NCBI GenBank assembly: GCA_023954135.1
Contig: JAMLIN010000009.1
Location: 50,524 to 114,523, forward strand
Length of the DNA stretch: 64,000 nt
Source: Burkholderiaceae bacterium
Lineage (GTDB): Bacteria; Pseudomonadota; Gammaproteobacteria; Burkholderiales; Burkholderiaceae_E
Reading direction: 5' to 3'
Shown piece after piece: positions 1-8,361 of the stretch. Numbering within the stretch: the stretch's first letter is position 1; each line of letters starts with the position of its first letter. The translations under genes were made by a program, and so were the position numbers. The notes below the pieces were generated by a model. That model was given only the letters and a program-made list of their open reading frames with translations. It had not been told where the DNA came from and did no database searches.

Positions 1-7
1 GCACAAG

Positions 8-102
8 GCTTCGGATTCGGGTGCAGGGCAAGGCGGGGCGCCGAAGACAGTACGGTTGTACGGCAAGGCGCCCCAACGCGGTCATGCGCCCGAATCCGGA
101 GC
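8..102. repeat. Imperfect ~95-base palindrome downstream of iscA
   Basis: Bases 8-25 pair with 85-102 at 16 of 18 positions. The centre is GTAC-ggtt-GTAC (50-61), and inner arms share GGGGCGCC-like blocks. It begins just past the iscA stop. It could fold into a long hairpin in the transcript, acting as a terminator or processing site, or be one copy of a dispersed intergenic palindromic repeat. No second copy was noticed in this window. The structure is seen; the role is inferred. Confidence 0.5.
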
Positions 103-106
103 CGGC

Positions 107-436
107 TCAAACGTTGAAGGATTCGCCGCAGCCGCACTCACTCTTGACGTTCGGGTTGTTGAAGCGAAAGCCCTCGTTGAGGCCATCCTTCACGAAGTCG
201 ACCTCCGTTCCCTCGATATACGGCAGGCTCTTCGGGTCGACGAAGACCCGGATGCCGTTGCTCGCGAACTCCCGGTCGCCTTCCTCGATGTCGTCGGCGA
301 ACTCGATCCTGTAGGCAAGGCCCGAGCAACCCGTCGTCCGGATGCCGAGCCGCAGGCCGAGGCCCTTGCCCCGGCGCGCGAGAAAGCCGCCGACATGGTC
401 GGCGGCGGCCCTGGTAAGCGTGATGCCCGTGGTCAT
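107..436 (-). CDS. iscA: Iron-sulfur cluster assembly protein IscA
   Basis: A-type Fe-S carrier that binds iron or [Fe-S] clusters during maturation of apoproteins in the cytoplasm. The 109-residue product matches the family's usual length. It has the conserved cysteines C37 (in TTGCSGLAY) and the C-terminal pair C101/C103 (ECGCGESF), closely matching E. coli IscA rather than ErpA. The ORF is open 25 codons further upstream, but family homology begins at the chosen ATG (MTTGITL). It lies 118 bases downstream of iscR with no iscS or iscU between, which departs from the usual iscRSUA order. No hscB begins in the ~100 bases that follow. Confidence 0.93.
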   Translation of the reverse strand: MTTGITLTRAAADHVGGFLARRGKGLGLRLGIRTTGCSGLAYRIEFADDIEEGDREFASNGIRVFVDPKSLPYIEGTEVDFVKDGLNEGFRFNNPNVKSECGCGESFNV

Positions 437-518
437 GCTGTCTGTCTCTGGTCCCGCAAGGTCGATCGATCGTTCACTGTACCTGTCGTTTGCCGTGCCT
501 GCATCCGCCATACGCCGG

Positions 519-528
519 CCCCCCCCCC
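519..528. repeat. C10 homopolymer tract between iscR and iscA
   Basis: Ten consecutive C residues on the plus strand (G10 on the coding strand) lie in the iscR-iscA intergenic region. They are flanked by GCCGG and CCGGC-like sequence. Such tracts slip easily in replication and sequencing. The tract sits exactly where iscS and iscU would normally be, so it could mark a deletion scar or an assembly weakness. Either reading is inference. Confidence 0.6.
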
Positions 529-554
529 GAACCGGCGCACGGTGGCGACGCCGC

Positions 555-1082
555 TCAGACGGTGGTCAGCCGGCCGTTGGACAGCTTGATCGGCTGCAGC
601 GTGGAGGTCGGGAAGGCCAGCGCAGCGCGGTGCTCCTTGACGGCGGAAACCTCCTTCGGCCTGGCCTGCGCGACGCGATCCTTCTGCTGCTCGACCAGCG
701 ACTGCAGGCTGACCGAATCGAGGAACTCGATCATCTTGCGGTTCAGGGTCGACCAGAGCTCGTGCGTCATGCACGGGCCGTCGTCCTGGCAGTTCTCCTT
801 GCCGCCGCACTGGGTCGCATCGAGCGGTTCGTCGACCGCGAAGATGATGTCGGCCACCGTGACCTCGCGCGCCGGGCGCGCCAGGGTGTAGCCGCCCCCC
901 GGGCCGCGGGTGCTCTCGACCAGCTCGTGGCGGCGCAGCTTGCCGAACAGCTGCTCGAGATAGGACAGGGAGATCTTCTGCCGCTGGCTGATTCCGGCAA
1001 GCGTCACCGGCCCCTGATGCTCACGCAGCGCGAGATCGATCATCGCAGTGACAGCAAACCGTCCTTTCGTCGTAAGTCTCAT
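555..1082 (-). CDS. iscR: Fe-S-responsive transcriptional regulator IscR
   Basis: Rrf2-family regulator that senses the cell's Fe-S status through a [2Fe-2S] cluster and represses the isc operon. The 175-residue product has an N-terminal winged helix ([14 protein letters not shown], then the SLSYLEQLF recognition region). Its cluster ligands C92, C98, C104 and H107 (C-x5-C-x5-C-x2-H) fall at the same positions as in E. coli IscR. A GAGGA ribosome site precedes the ATG. The promoter overlaps a near-consensus IscR type 1 site, so autoregulation is expected. The next gene downstream is iscA. Confidence 0.96.
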   Translation of the reverse strand: MRLTTKGRFAVTAMIDLALREHQGPVTLAGISQRQKISLSYLEQLFGKLRRHELVESTRGPGGGYTLARPAREVTVADIIFAVDEPLDATQCGGKENCQDDGPCMTHELWSTLNRKMIEFLDSVSLQSLVEQQKDRVAQARPKEVSAVKEHRAALAFPTSTLQPIKLSNGRLTTV

Positions 1083-1117
1083 GGTGGTTCCTCTGGAGGG
1101 GTTGAGGGATTGGGTTC

Positions 1118-1151
1118 ACCATAGTCTTATCCGACTAATTTAGTCAAGTAT
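1118..1151 (-). promoter_or_regulatory. iscR promoter with IscR type 1 binding site
   Basis: Read on the minus strand, bases 1151 to 1127 match the IscR type 1 consensus ATASYYGACTRWWWYAGTCRRSTAT almost base for base; the core is GACTAAATTAGTC. The site contains a -35 TTGACT (1147-1142). After an 18-base spacer comes a -10-like TATGGT (1123-1118), about 35 bases before the iscR start. Bound holo-IscR would block RNA polymerase. The match is seen; regulation is inferred from the E. coli paradigm. Confidence 0.85.
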
Positions 1152-1177
1152 CCGGGGCGATCGAAGGGTTCTGTTCT

Positions 1178-1699
1178 TCAGGCCGCCGCGACCTGGGTGG
1201 CTCGCCGCTTGGCGAGCTCGAGCAGGCCCCCGCAGGCGTCCTCGATGTAGTCGAAGGTCTGCTCGAAGGCGGACTGGTTGCCGTAGAACGGATCGGGGAT
1301 GGTTGCCGAGTCGTACTCGGTGGCGAAACGCATCAGCAGCTGGAGCTTGTGGCGATGACGCTTGCCGACCGTCTGCTGAAGCATCGACAGGTTGTCCCAG
1401 TCCATCGCGAGAACGAGGTCGAACTGCTCCAGGTCATGGTCGGAGATCCGCGACGCTCGCTGCTCGGAGATGTCGATCCCCCGCTTGGCGGTGACGGCGA
1501 TCGCCCGCCGGTCGGCCGGCTCGCCGACGTGGTATCCGTGGGTCCCCGCCGATGCCACCGTGACGACATCGTCGAGCCCCGCCTGGCGAACCATGTGCCG
1601 GAACAGCCCTTCGGCCATCGCCGAGCGACAGATGTTGCCCATGCACACGAACAACACCCGGGTTCCCATTCTGAAAGTGACTGGTTCCTTGTTGGCCAT
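1178..1699 (-). CDS. Low-molecular-weight protein-tyrosine phosphatase
   Basis: Cytoplasmic phosphatase that removes phosphate from tyrosine residues, by the family's Cys-phosphate mechanism. The P-loop CMGNICRS (C19-x5-R25-S26) lies near the N terminus. The DPFYG motif that carries the general-acid aspartate lies near the C terminus. The 173-residue length is slightly above the usual ~155 because of a ten-residue N-terminal extension; M11 is an alternative start. It sits 42 bases downstream of uvrB and just upstream of the iscR promoter, an order common in Burkholderiales. Its substrate cannot be read from the sequence. Confidence 0.92.
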   Translation of the reverse strand: MANKEPVTFRMGTRVLFVCMGNICRSAMAEGLFRHMVRQAGLDDVVTVASAGTHGYHVGEPADRRAIAVTAKRGIDISEQRASRISDHDLEQFDLVLAMDWDNLSMLQQTVGKRHRHKLQLLMRFATEYDSATIPDPFYGNQSAFEQTFDYIEDACGGLLELAKRRATQVAAA

Positions 1700-1741
1700 C
1701 TCAGTTTCCGATAAATGAATATTCTTGAACTCGTGAACCCT

Positions 1742-3832
1742 TCATGCCGGCTGGGGCAGATCCGCCGGCGCGGGCGGCAGGTCGGTGCCGCTGGCGCCCA
1801 GCACCTGCTCCTTGAGCCGCGCCAGCCGGTCGCGCGTCTCGGCCGCCTTCTCGAACTCGAGATTCCTGGCGTACTCGAGCATCTGCTTTTCCAGCCGCTT
1901 GATCTCCTTCGCGAGCGCCTTCTCGCTCATCGCGCCGATCTCCCGCGACTCGAGCTCGGCCTGGCTCTCGGCGCGGGACTGGCGTGGATCGAAGACGCCG
2001 TCGATCATGTCGCGCACCGCCTTGTCCACTCCGCGCGGCACGATGTCGTTGGCGACGTTGAAGGCCTCCTGCCGGCCGCGCCGCCGGCCGGTCTCGCCGA
2101 GCGCCCGCGCCATGGAGTCGGTGACCCGGTCCGCATAGAGGATGGCCCGCCCCTCCAGATTGCGCGCCGCCCGCCCGATGGTCTGGATCAGGCTGCGCTC
2201 GGAGCGTAGGAAGCCCTCCTTGTCGGCATCGAGGATCGCGACCAAGGCCACCTCGGGGATGTCCAGCCCCTCGCGAAGCAGGTTGATCCCGACCAGCACA
2301 TCGAACACGCCCAGGCGCAGATCCCGGATGATCTCCACCCGTTCGACCGTGTCGATATCCGAATGGAGGTAACGCACCCGCACGCCGTGCTCGGACAGGA
2401 AATCGGTGAGATCCTCGGCCATCCGCTTGGTCAGCGTGGTCACGAGGACCCGCCCGCCGGTCGCGGCCACCGCCCGGATCTCCGAGAGCACGTCGTCCAC
2501 CTGGCTCGACGCCGGCCGCACGTCCACCTCGGGATCGACCAGGCCGGTCGGGCGCACCAGCTGCTCCACGACCTGCCCGGCATGAGTGGCCTCGTAGTCG
2601 GCCGGCGTCGCCGACACGAAGATGCACTGGCGGACCTTCGATTCGAACTCCTCGAAGCGCAGGGGCCGGTTGTCGAGGGCCGAGGGCAGCCGGAAACCGT
2701 ACTCGACGAGGGTCTCCTTGCGGGAGCGGTCGCCCCGGTACATCCCGCCCAGCTGCCCGATCGTCACATGGCTCTCGTCGATGAAGATGAGGGCATCGGC
2801 CGGCAGGTAGTCGATCAGGGTCGGCGGCGGCTCGCCCGGAGCAGCTCCTGAGAGGTGCCTCGAGTAGTTCTCGATGCCCTTGCAGAAGCCCAGCTCCTGG
2901 AGCATCTCGAGATCGAAGCGGGTGCGTTGCTCGAGGCGCTGCGCCTCGACCAGCTTGCCCTCCTGGTGGAAGAAGCGCAGGCGCTCGGCGAGCTCCGCCT
3001 TGATGGTCTCGATCGCCCGCAGCACGGTGGCCCGCGGCGTGACGTAATGGGAGGACGGATAGATCGTGAAGCGCGGTACCCGCTGGCGGATCCGCCCGGT
3101 GAGCGGATCGAACAGCTGGATGGATTCGACCTCGTCGTCGAAGAGCTCGAAGCGCACCGCGAGCTCCGCATGCTCGGACGGGAACACGTCGATGGTGTCC
3201 CCCCTGACCCGGAAGCAGCCTCGGGCGAAATCGGTGTCGTTGCGGGTGTACTGCATCGCGACCAGACGCTGGAGGATCTCGCGCTGGGACATACGGTCGC
3301 GCTCGCGCAGGGTCAGCACCATCGCGTGGTAGTCGCCGGGGTTCCCGATCCCGTAGATGCAGGAGACGGTCCCGACGATCACGGTATCGCGCCGTTCGAG
3401 CAGAGACTTGGTCGCCGACAGGCGCATCTGCTCGATGTGCTCGTTGACGGACGAATCTTTCTCGATGAAGAGGTCGCGCTGCGGAACGTAGGCTTCCGGC
3501 TGGTAGTAGTCGTAGTAGGAGACGAAGTACTCGACCGCGTTGCGCGGGAAGAACTCCCGCATCTCGGCATAGAGCTGGGCGGCCAGCGTCTTGTTGGGCG
3601 CCAGCACGAGCGCGGGCCGGCCCAGCCGGGCGATCACGTTGGCCATCGTGAAGGTCTTGCCCGAGCCGGTGACGCCGAGCAGGGTCTGGTAGCTCAGGCC
3701 GTCCTCGACCCCCTGGACGAGCGATTCGATCGCGCGCGGCTGGTCGCCGGCCGGCGGGAACGGCTGGTACAGGTTGAATGGACTATCGTCGAAGCGAAGG
3801 AACTTCGTTTCGTCGAGGACCGATCCGGCCAT
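1742..3832 (-). CDS. uvrB: Excinuclease ABC subunit B (UvrB)
   Basis: DNA-damage recognition helicase of nucleotide excision repair. It is loaded by UvrA, verifies the lesion and recruits UvrC. The 696-residue product has Walker A GVTGSGKT (residues 53-60), the beta-hairpin region [12 protein letters not shown] that clamps the strand, the DEAD-box-like motif FIDESHV, helicase motifs V/VI ([18 protein letters not shown]) and a C-terminal UVR domain. The reading frame stays open 118 codons upstream, but homology starts at [10 protein letters not shown], so the start was set there. This leaves a ~284-base divergent region before the aminotransferase. No LexA box was recognised in it. Confidence 0.97.
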   Translation of the reverse strand: MAGSVLDETKFLRFDDSPFNLYQPFPPAGDQPRAIESLVQGVEDGLSYQTLLGVTGSGKTFTMANVIARLGRPALVLAPNKTLAAQLYAEMREFFPRNAVEYFVSYYDYYQPEAYVPQRDLFIEKDSSVNEHIEQMRLSATKSLLERRDTVIVGTVSCIYGIGNPGDYHAMVLTLRERDRMSQREILQRLVAMQYTRNDTDFARGCFRVRGDTIDVFPSEHAELAVRFELFDDEVESIQLFDPLTGRIRQRVPRFTIYPSSHYVTPRATVLRAIETIKAELAERLRFFHQEGKLVEAQRLEQRTRFDLEMLQELGFCKGIENYSRHLSGAAPGEPPPTLIDYLPADALIFIDESHVTIGQLGGMYRGDRSRKETLVEYGFRLPSALDNRPLRFEEFESKVRQCIFVSATPADYEATHAGQVVEQLVRPTGLVDPEVDVRPASSQVDDVLSEIRAVAATGGRVLVTTLTKRMAEDLTDFLSEHGVRVRYLHSDIDTVERVEIIRDLRLGVFDVLVGINLLREGLDIPEVALVAILDADKEGFLRSERSLIQTIGRAARNLEGRAILYADRVTDSMARALGETGRRRGRQEAFNVANDIVPRGVDKAVRDMIDGVFDPRQSRAESQAELESREIGAMSEKALAKEIKRLEKQMLEYARNLEFEKAAETRDRLARLKEQVLGASGTDLPPAPADLPQPA

Positions 3833-4116
3833 GTATTTCCAGTAGTCGACACAAAGGGACCGGCAAATGCCGTCCCGGAATCCGGGGTCCGGAATGGCGC
3901 GAACGCGCCTCTTTCGCAACGCGCGAGGACGCGGCCAAGCCTGGTTTCCGCTATGCTCTCGGTTGGTGCCTGCGCCCCGCGATGGAAGGCGAAAGACCAA
4001 GGACGAATTATCCCGCCTGCGCCCCCAAAAAGCTAGTGCCACGCAACATCGACGGGCTTGTCGCAGTCGGTTGAAATAATTTTTACATTTACAAATCAAG
4101 GACTTGCAGAACCCCC
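3833..4116. other. Divergent intergenic region, uvrB / aminotransferase
   Basis: This 284-base stretch separates two outward-facing genes and is the longest gene-free interval in the window. Its right end (about 4070-4100) is a sharply AT-rich patch (ttgaaataatttttacattt) in otherwise GC-rich DNA. That is where the promoters probably lie, although no -35/-10 pair with good spacing could be assigned. The open frame that continues upstream of uvrB through it has no homology signal. No small RNA or riboswitch structure was recognised. Confidence 0.5.
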
Positions 4117-5319
4117 ATGTCTGCGTCGAATTTTGCCGCGGTGCCACTTGCTCCCCGTGATCCGATTCTCGGCCTGACCGAGGCATTTCTCGCCGACACG
4201 CGGCCGGAGAAAGTCAACCTCGGGGTCGGGGTCTATTACGACGACAACGGCAAGGTGCCGGTCCTGGCGGCGGTCGCCGAGGCCGAGCGCCGGCGCGTCG
4301 CGAGCTCCCCGGCACGAGGCTATCTGCCGATCGAGGGTTTCGCACAGTACAACAAGGCGGTCCAGCAGCTCCTGTTCGGCGCCGATTCCGCCCTGCTCGC
4401 CGCCAACCGGGTCGCCACCTTCGAATGCCTCGGCGGCACGGGCGCCCTGCGGGTCGGCGCGGACTTCCTGCGGAGGCTCGACGACAAGGGCAAGGTGCTC
4501 ATCTCCGACCCGAGCTGGGAGAACCACCGCGCCATCTTCGAAGCCGCCGGCTTCGAGGTCGAAACCTACCCCTACTACGATCCGGACACGCACGGGGTGC
4601 GCTTCGAGGAGATGGTCTCCGCCATCGAGGCCGCCTCGGCGGGCGACGTCGTGGTCCTGCATGCCTGCTGCCACAACCCCACCGGGGTCGACATCGACGT
4701 CGCCCAGTGGAACCGGGTCGTCGAGGCCTGCGGCCGGTCGGGGGCGATCCCCTTTCTCGACATGGCCTACCAGGGCTTCGGCGACGGCATCGAGCAGGAC
4801 GCCACCGCCCTGCGCCTGTTCGCCGCATCGGGGCAGAATCTGCTGGTCGCGAGCTCGTTCTCGAAGAACTTCTCGCTCTACGGCGAGCGGGTCGGCGCCC
4901 TGTCGGTGGTCACCGCCGATGCCGACGAGACCGGCCGGGTCACCAGCCAGATCAAGCGGCTGATACGCGCCAACTACTCGAACCCGCCGACCCATGGCGC
5001 CGCGCTCGTTGCCGAGGTGCTCGCCACGCCCGCCCTGCGTGCCCAGTGGGAAGGCGAGCTCACCGGGATGCGGGATCGCATCCGCGCGATGCGCAGCGGC
5101 CTCGTCGAGGGCCTGGCGAACAAGGGCATCGCCCGTGACTTCAGCTTCGTCACCCGCCAGCGCGGCATGTTCTCCTATTCGGGGCTCAACCGCGAACAGG
5201 TCGATCGCCTGCGCGAGGAGTTCGGCATCTATGCGGTCGGCACCGGCCGCATCTGCCTCGCCGCGCTCAACAGCCGCAACCTGCAGCGCGTCGTCGACGC
5301 GATCGCCGCCGTCGCCTGA
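4117..5319 (+). CDS. Aspartate/aromatic amino acid aminotransferase
   Basis: Class I fold-type I PLP enzyme of the AspC/TyrB group. It transfers the amino group between aspartate or aromatic amino acids and 2-oxoglutarate. The 400 residues match the family length. Recognisable parts are the N-terminal [11 protein letters not shown], the YLPIEG segment, HACCHNPTG, the cofactor-binding [10 protein letters not shown] and the Schiff-base lysine at about residue 250 in [16 protein letters not shown]. The C-terminal RGMFSYSGL and GRICLAALN segments carry substrate-carboxylate contacts. Aspartate versus aromatic preference cannot be decided by eye. It is divergent from uvrB, a common Burkholderiales arrangement. 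Confidence 0.94.
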   Translation: MSASNFAAVPLAPRDPILGLTEAFLADTRPEKVNLGVGVYYDDNGKVPVLAAVAEAERRRVASSPARGYLPIEGFAQYNKAVQQLLFGADSALLAANRVATFECLGGTGALRVGADFLRRLDDKGKVLISDPSWENHRAIFEAAGFEVETYPYYDPDTHGVRFEEMVSAIEAASAGDVVVLHACCHNPTGVDIDVAQWNRVVEACGRSGAIPFLDMAYQGFGDGIEQDATALRLFAASGQNLLVASSFSKNFSLYGERVGALSVVTADADETGRVTSQIKRLIRANYSNPPTHGAALVAEVLATPALRAQWEGELTGMRDRIRAMRSGLVEGLANKGIARDFSFVTRQRGMFSYSGLNREQVDRLREEFGIYAVGTGRICLAALNSRNLQRVVDAIAAVA

Positions 5320-5406
5320 TCGTCGCGGGGCTCCCATCGCCAGGCCATCCCCGCTACACTGGGCTACTTACCGCACATACCGGCGAAGCCGGACAAGGAG
5401 ACAGCC

Positions 5407-6249
5407 GTGTCCATGATGACGCTCGACGAGCTCGCCAGCCGGATTCCCGACGGCGCGAAGCTCGCCATTCCCAAGAACGACACCGGCGTGCCGATGGCCG
5501 CGACGCTCGCCCTGGTCCGGCGCGCTGTGCGTGGCCTGCATCTCGTCTGTGTGCCGACCGCCGGCCTGCATGCCGATCTGCTGATCGGCGCCGGCTGCGT
5601 GGACACGCTCGAGACATCCGCGATCACACTCGGCGAATTCGGCACCGCGCCCCGGTTCACCGACGCGGTCCGCAACGGCCGACTGCGCCTGATCGACGCC
5701 ACCTGCCCCGCCGTCTACGCCGGGTTGCAGGCGTCCCAGAAGGGCCTGCCCTTCATGCCCTTGCGCGGCCTCTTCTCGTCCGACCTTCTTGCCCATCGCG
5801 ACGACTGGAAACCGATTGCGAACCCCTTCGCCGAGAACGACCCCATCATCGCCATCAAGGCGATCCGGCCCGACGTGGCGCTCTTCCACGCCGAGGCCGC
5901 CGACCGCTTCGGCAACGTATTCATCGGCCGCGACCGCGACGGGCTCCTGCTCGCGCACGCCTCCGAGACGGCCCTCGTGACGGTCGAACGGATCGTGGAC
6001 GGCAACCTGTTCGAGGATCCGGCCCGTGCCGGCGCCACAGTGCCTGCCATGTACATCGGCGGTGTCGCCCTCGCGCCCGAGGGCGCCTGGCCCGTGGGCT
6101 TCAACGGCGCGCAACCGGATGCCGGCTGGATGCGTCGCTACGTCGCCACCGCCCGCGACCCCGAAGGCTTCCGGGACATGCTCGAATCCCTGGCCGCCGA
6201 AGCCCCTTGGGCATCGATGCTGGCGGCGGCTGAAGGGCAACCGGCATGA
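5407..6249 (+). CDS. CoA-transferase, alpha subunit (family I, glutaconate-type)
   Basis: First subunit of a two-component class I CoA-transferase-fold enzyme, which moves CoA between acyl-CoA and a free acid or, in IpdAB relatives, hydrolyses a ring. The product has 280 residues. The GTG start is chosen because AAGGAG lies seven bases upstream; the next ATG is two codons in. Typical segments are the N-terminal IPDGAKLAIPKN, a central TCPAVYAGLQASQKG and the dinucleotide-like ADRFGNVFIG. The beta subunit follows with an ATGA overlap, so the two are translationally coupled. No pathway genes flank the pair, so the substrate is unknown. Confidence 0.85.
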   Translation: MSMMTLDELASRIPDGAKLAIPKNDTGVPMAATLALVRRAVRGLHLVCVPTAGLHADLLIGAGCVDTLETSAITLGEFGTAPRFTDAVRNGRLRLIDATCPAVYAGLQASQKGLPFMPLRGLFSSDLLAHRDDWKPIANPFAENDPIIAIKAIRPDVALFHAEAADRFGNVFIGRDRDGLLLAHASETALVTVERIVDGNLFEDPARAGATVPAMYIGGVALAPEGAWPVGFNGAQPDAGWMRRYVATARDPEGFRDMLESLAAEAPWASMLAAAEGQPA

Positions 6250-7016
6250 GCCTCGCCGCCACCGTCGCGACCGAGGCCACCCCGGTCGAAGGCCTGATCC
6301 TGACGATCTCGAGCCTGCTGCACGGCGTGCGGCACGTTGCCGTCGGCGCGAGCTCACCGATCCCCGGCGCGGGCGCCCTGCTTTCCAGAGCGCTGGCCGA
6401 GCAGAACGGTGAACCTGCGGTGCGCCTGTCGATCCTCGGATCGCGCCGCCACAACAGCTTCACCAACGGCGGCGTCGAGCTCTTCGACCTGATCGGCCAG
6501 GGCCGCATCGGCGCCTTCTTCCTCGGCGGCGGCCAGCTCGACGGCGAGGCCAACATCAACCTGGTCGGCACCGGCGACTACCCCCAGACCCCGGTGCGCT
6601 GGCCCGGCTCCTTCGGATCGGCCTACCTCTACCACCTGGTGCCCCGGGTGATCCTGTTTCGCGAGGAGCACACCCGGAGGGTGATGGTGCCGAGGGTGGA
6701 TTTCGTCTCCGCCGCCGGCCCGCGCGACGACGGCATCTATCGCCCCGGCGGGCCGCATGCGCTGCTCACGCGCCTGTGCCTGTTCGACTTCGATCGCACG
6801 AAGCGCCGCTTCCGGCTGCGCAGCGTCCACCCGGGGCACAGCGTCGAGGAAGTGCGCGACGAGACCGGCTTCGACTTCGACTGCCCCGCCGACGTGCCGA
6901 TGACACCGTCACCGGACGGCGCGACCCTGGCGCTCATCCGCGGCCGGATCCGCGAGGAGATCGCGGAAACCTATCCGAAGTTCGCCGCCGAGATCCTGCC
7001 TGCCGAGGTCGCCTGA
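6246..7016 (+). CDS. CoA-transferase, beta subunit (family I, glutaconate-type)
   Basis: Partner of the preceding subunit; the ATG lies inside the upstream TGA (ATGA). The 256-residue product shows the beta-subunit fold features GASSPIPGAGALL near the N terminus, FFLGGGQLDGEANINLVG and a C-terminal segment with FDFDCPADVPMTP. In glutaconate CoA-transferase this chain carries the catalytic glutamate; I could not assign an equivalent residue with confidence. Function could be acyl-CoA transfer or IpdAB-like hydrolysis. No transport or beta-oxidation gene lies beside it. Confidence 0.83.
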   Translation: MSLAATVATEATPVEGLILTISSLLHGVRHVAVGASSPIPGAGALLSRALAEQNGEPAVRLSILGSRRHNSFTNGGVELFDLIGQGRIGAFFLGGGQLDGEANINLVGTGDYPQTPVRWPGSFGSAYLYHLVPRVILFREEHTRRVMVPRVDFVSAAGPRDDGIYRPGGPHALLTRLCLFDFDRTKRRFRLRSVHPGHSVEEVRDETGFDFDCPADVPMTPSPDGATLALIRGRIREEIAETYPKFAAEILPAEVA

Positions 7017-7057
7017 AAGCCGCGGCCGGCTTGCAGCCGTCGCGGCCTCGACGAAGG

Positions 7058-7447
7058 TCACGGGCCGCCGGCGGGCCATAGCCGGGCGAAATCGAACGAA
7101 AGCTCGCGATGATGGCGGATGGACAGCAAATGCACGATCGCTTTGCTCCCATCCACCATGTAGAGAATCAGATAGTCGCCGTGCAGGTATATCCGTAACG
7201 CGTCTGCCGCTCCCGGCGGAAGTTGCGCGAGCCGGGCCAGAGCCTCGGCAGACCGGGGCGGTTGGTCCAGGTAGCGCGTTCCGATCAGCGGAAAGCGCGC
7301 GAGATTGGGTATCACCGTGCCCCTCAAGCCTGCCAGCAGATCATCGCAGGCAGCGGCAGCATCGGCCTCTTCCAGGAACGCTTCGATGGATGCCAGACGC
7401 TCCAGGAAGCTCCCGGTCAGCTCCACGCGCCAGAGTTGCTCAGCCAC
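7058..7447 (-). CDS. Putative ParE/RelE-superfamily toxin
   Basis: Predicted toxin of a type II toxin-antitoxin pair, 129 residues. Features of the fold are an N-terminal WRVELTGSFLERL helix, the LPPGAADALRIYLHGDYLILYMV strand core and a C-terminal IVHLLSIRHHRELSFD, where family members carry basic and histidine residues. The GTG start overlaps the antitoxin stop (GTGGCTGA), which indicates coupled translation. The frame is open further upstream, but that part only overlaps the antitoxin gene. Whether it targets gyrase (ParE-like) or ribosome-bound mRNA (RelE-like) cannot be told. Confidence 0.75.
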   Translation of the reverse strand: MAEQLWRVELTGSFLERLASIEAFLEEADAAAACDDLLAGLRGTVIPNLARFPLIGTRYLDQPPRSAEALARLAQLPPGAADALRIYLHGDYLILYMVDGSKAIVHLLSIRHHRELSFDFARLWPAGGP

Positions 7448-7772
7448 GTCGCCTGTTTTTCGCCTTGCTGCCTGCAGATGCCTTGTTCGAGCGCGCCGTC
7501 TGCAGCCCGGCAACGGCGGCATCGGCATCCTGTGTCCTGCCGGCAAGAACGTCATCCAGGCCACGACGAGCGTCATCGATCAGGAGCAGATGAATGCGTT
7601 CTCGCTCCAGTCGATGGTAGTAGTCCAGCCGTTGCGCATCGATCAGCGCCACATAGCTCTCGCCGTTCTTGGTGATGATCTTCTCGGCACCGGCCCTGAC
7701 CTCGTCGGCCAGTTCGGAAAGATTGGCGCGCGCCTGGGTGAGCGGCACCACGTCGCTGGCGAAAAAACCCAT
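7440..7772 (-). CDS. Phd/YefM-type antitoxin
   Basis: Antitoxin partner of the downstream ParE/RelE-like toxin, 110 residues. The N-terminal Phd/YefM fold is clear: VPLTQARANLSELADEV, then KIITKNGESYVALIDAQ. It normally binds operator DNA and its C-terminal tail wraps the toxin. The tail here ends in an unusually basic stretch (about SNKASAGSKAKNRRRG). The start chosen, MGFFASD, lies just downstream of a TATAAT -10 element. Two 8-base palindromes with GTAC cores precede it and are plausible operators. Confidence 0.82.
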   Translation of the reverse strand: MGFFASDVVPLTQARANLSELADEVRAGAEKIITKNGESYVALIDAQRLDYYHRLERERIHLLLIDDARRGLDDVLAGRTQDADAAVAGLQTARSNKASAGSKAKNRRRG

Positions 7773-7790
7773 GACAGGATCCTTCGTAAA

Positions 7791-7814
7791 CCGTACGGAA
7801 TCATGTACATTATA
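7791..7814 (-). promoter_or_regulatory. Candidate toxin-antitoxin promoter with twin GTAC palindromes
   Basis: On the minus strand a perfect -10 hexamer TATAAT lies at 7814-7809. Two 8-base palindromes, ATGTACAT (7803-7810) and CCGTACGG (7791-7798), share the core GTAC. Their centres are 12 bases apart, roughly one helical turn. They overlap or follow the -10, where an antitoxin-toxin complex would repress. No good -35 was found. The operator role is inferred. Confidence 0.5.
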
Positions 7815-7977
7815 AACGAATCCAGCCGAACGATCTGCTTGCAGCCTCCTGTGCCACAGGTGCCCGACCACCACATCAAACTGGCATCCGCGCCAGCTCT
7901 TCGTGACCACGCAGAACCGCTGATGTCACGACGGTGGCTTGCGACGGTGCGGACAGCACGCTATGATGATGGGCTAT

Positions 7978-8053
7978 TCCCCGATAGCTCAGTCGGTAGA
8001 GCGACGGACTGTTAATCCGCAGGTCGCAGGTTCGAGCCCTGCTCGGGGAGCCA
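7978..8053 (+). tRNA. tRNA-Asn (anticodon GTT)
   Basis: A 76-base cloverleaf: the seven-base acceptor TCCCCGA pairs with TCGGGGA, the D arm contains AGCTCAGTCGGTAGAGC, the anticodon loop ctGTTaa has anticodon 8011-8013, and the T arm contains GGTTCGAGCCC. G discriminator and CCA are encoded. It stands alone and is followed by a strong hairpin. It marks the edge of the accessory block, but no repeat of its 3' end was seen near the far side (about 16 kb). Confidence 0.98.
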
Positions 8054-8060
8054 GAATTTC

Positions 8061-8089
8061 AAGGGCCTCGCAGCAATGCGAGGCCCTTT
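8061..8089 (+). terminator. Hairpin terminator after tRNA-Asn
   Basis: A perfect 12-base stem (AAGGGCCTCGCA / TGCGAGGCCCTT) with a GCAA tetraloop is followed by a short broken T run (tttcattt). It ends the tRNA-Asn transcript. Confidence 0.85.
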
Positions 8090-8121
8090 CATTTGTACGA
8101 GTAGGTTGGTGTCGACGCCGA

Positions 8122-8361
8122 TCATTCGCCTGTCGCACCGGCCTCCATCGCAGCCTGCATGTCCGCGAGGCTGACGGCCCGGTCAGGACGGGGAACGATT
8201 CCTTTCAGGGACTTGATCGAATGCGAAGCCGGCACGACGGCATAGTGGCCGTCCTGCATGCGGATGAACTCCACCCTGTCGCCCGCAACCAGACCCATGT
8301 CGCCGCGAACCTTCGACGGGATGGTGATCTGCCCTTTCGAGGTGACGGTCGCTGTTGACAC
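8122..8361 (-). CDS. AbrB/SpoVT-type antitoxin-like DNA-binding protein (orphan)
   Basis: A 79-residue swapped-hairpin AbrB-family protein: VTSKGQITIPSKVRGDMGLVAGDRVEF is the family's DNA-binding fold, and the C-terminal half (DMQAAMEAG) resembles MazE/VapB-like tails. The GTG start is preferred because AAGGAG lies five to six bases upstream; an ATG five codons further up lies within that ribosome site. In most genomes such a gene is followed by a PIN or MazF toxin. Here the next thing downstream is the tRNA-Asn terminator, so the toxin is missing. Confidence 0.8.
   Translation of the reverse strand: MSTATVTSKGQITIPSKVRGDMGLVAGDRVEFIRMQDGHYAVVPASHSIKSLKGIVPRPDRAVSLADMQAAMEAGATGE

Noticed and set aside
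3833..4186. N-terminal extension of UvrB
   Set aside because: The open frame upstream of [10 protein letters not shown] shows no UvrB homology and would fill the promoter region of the divergent aminotransferase.
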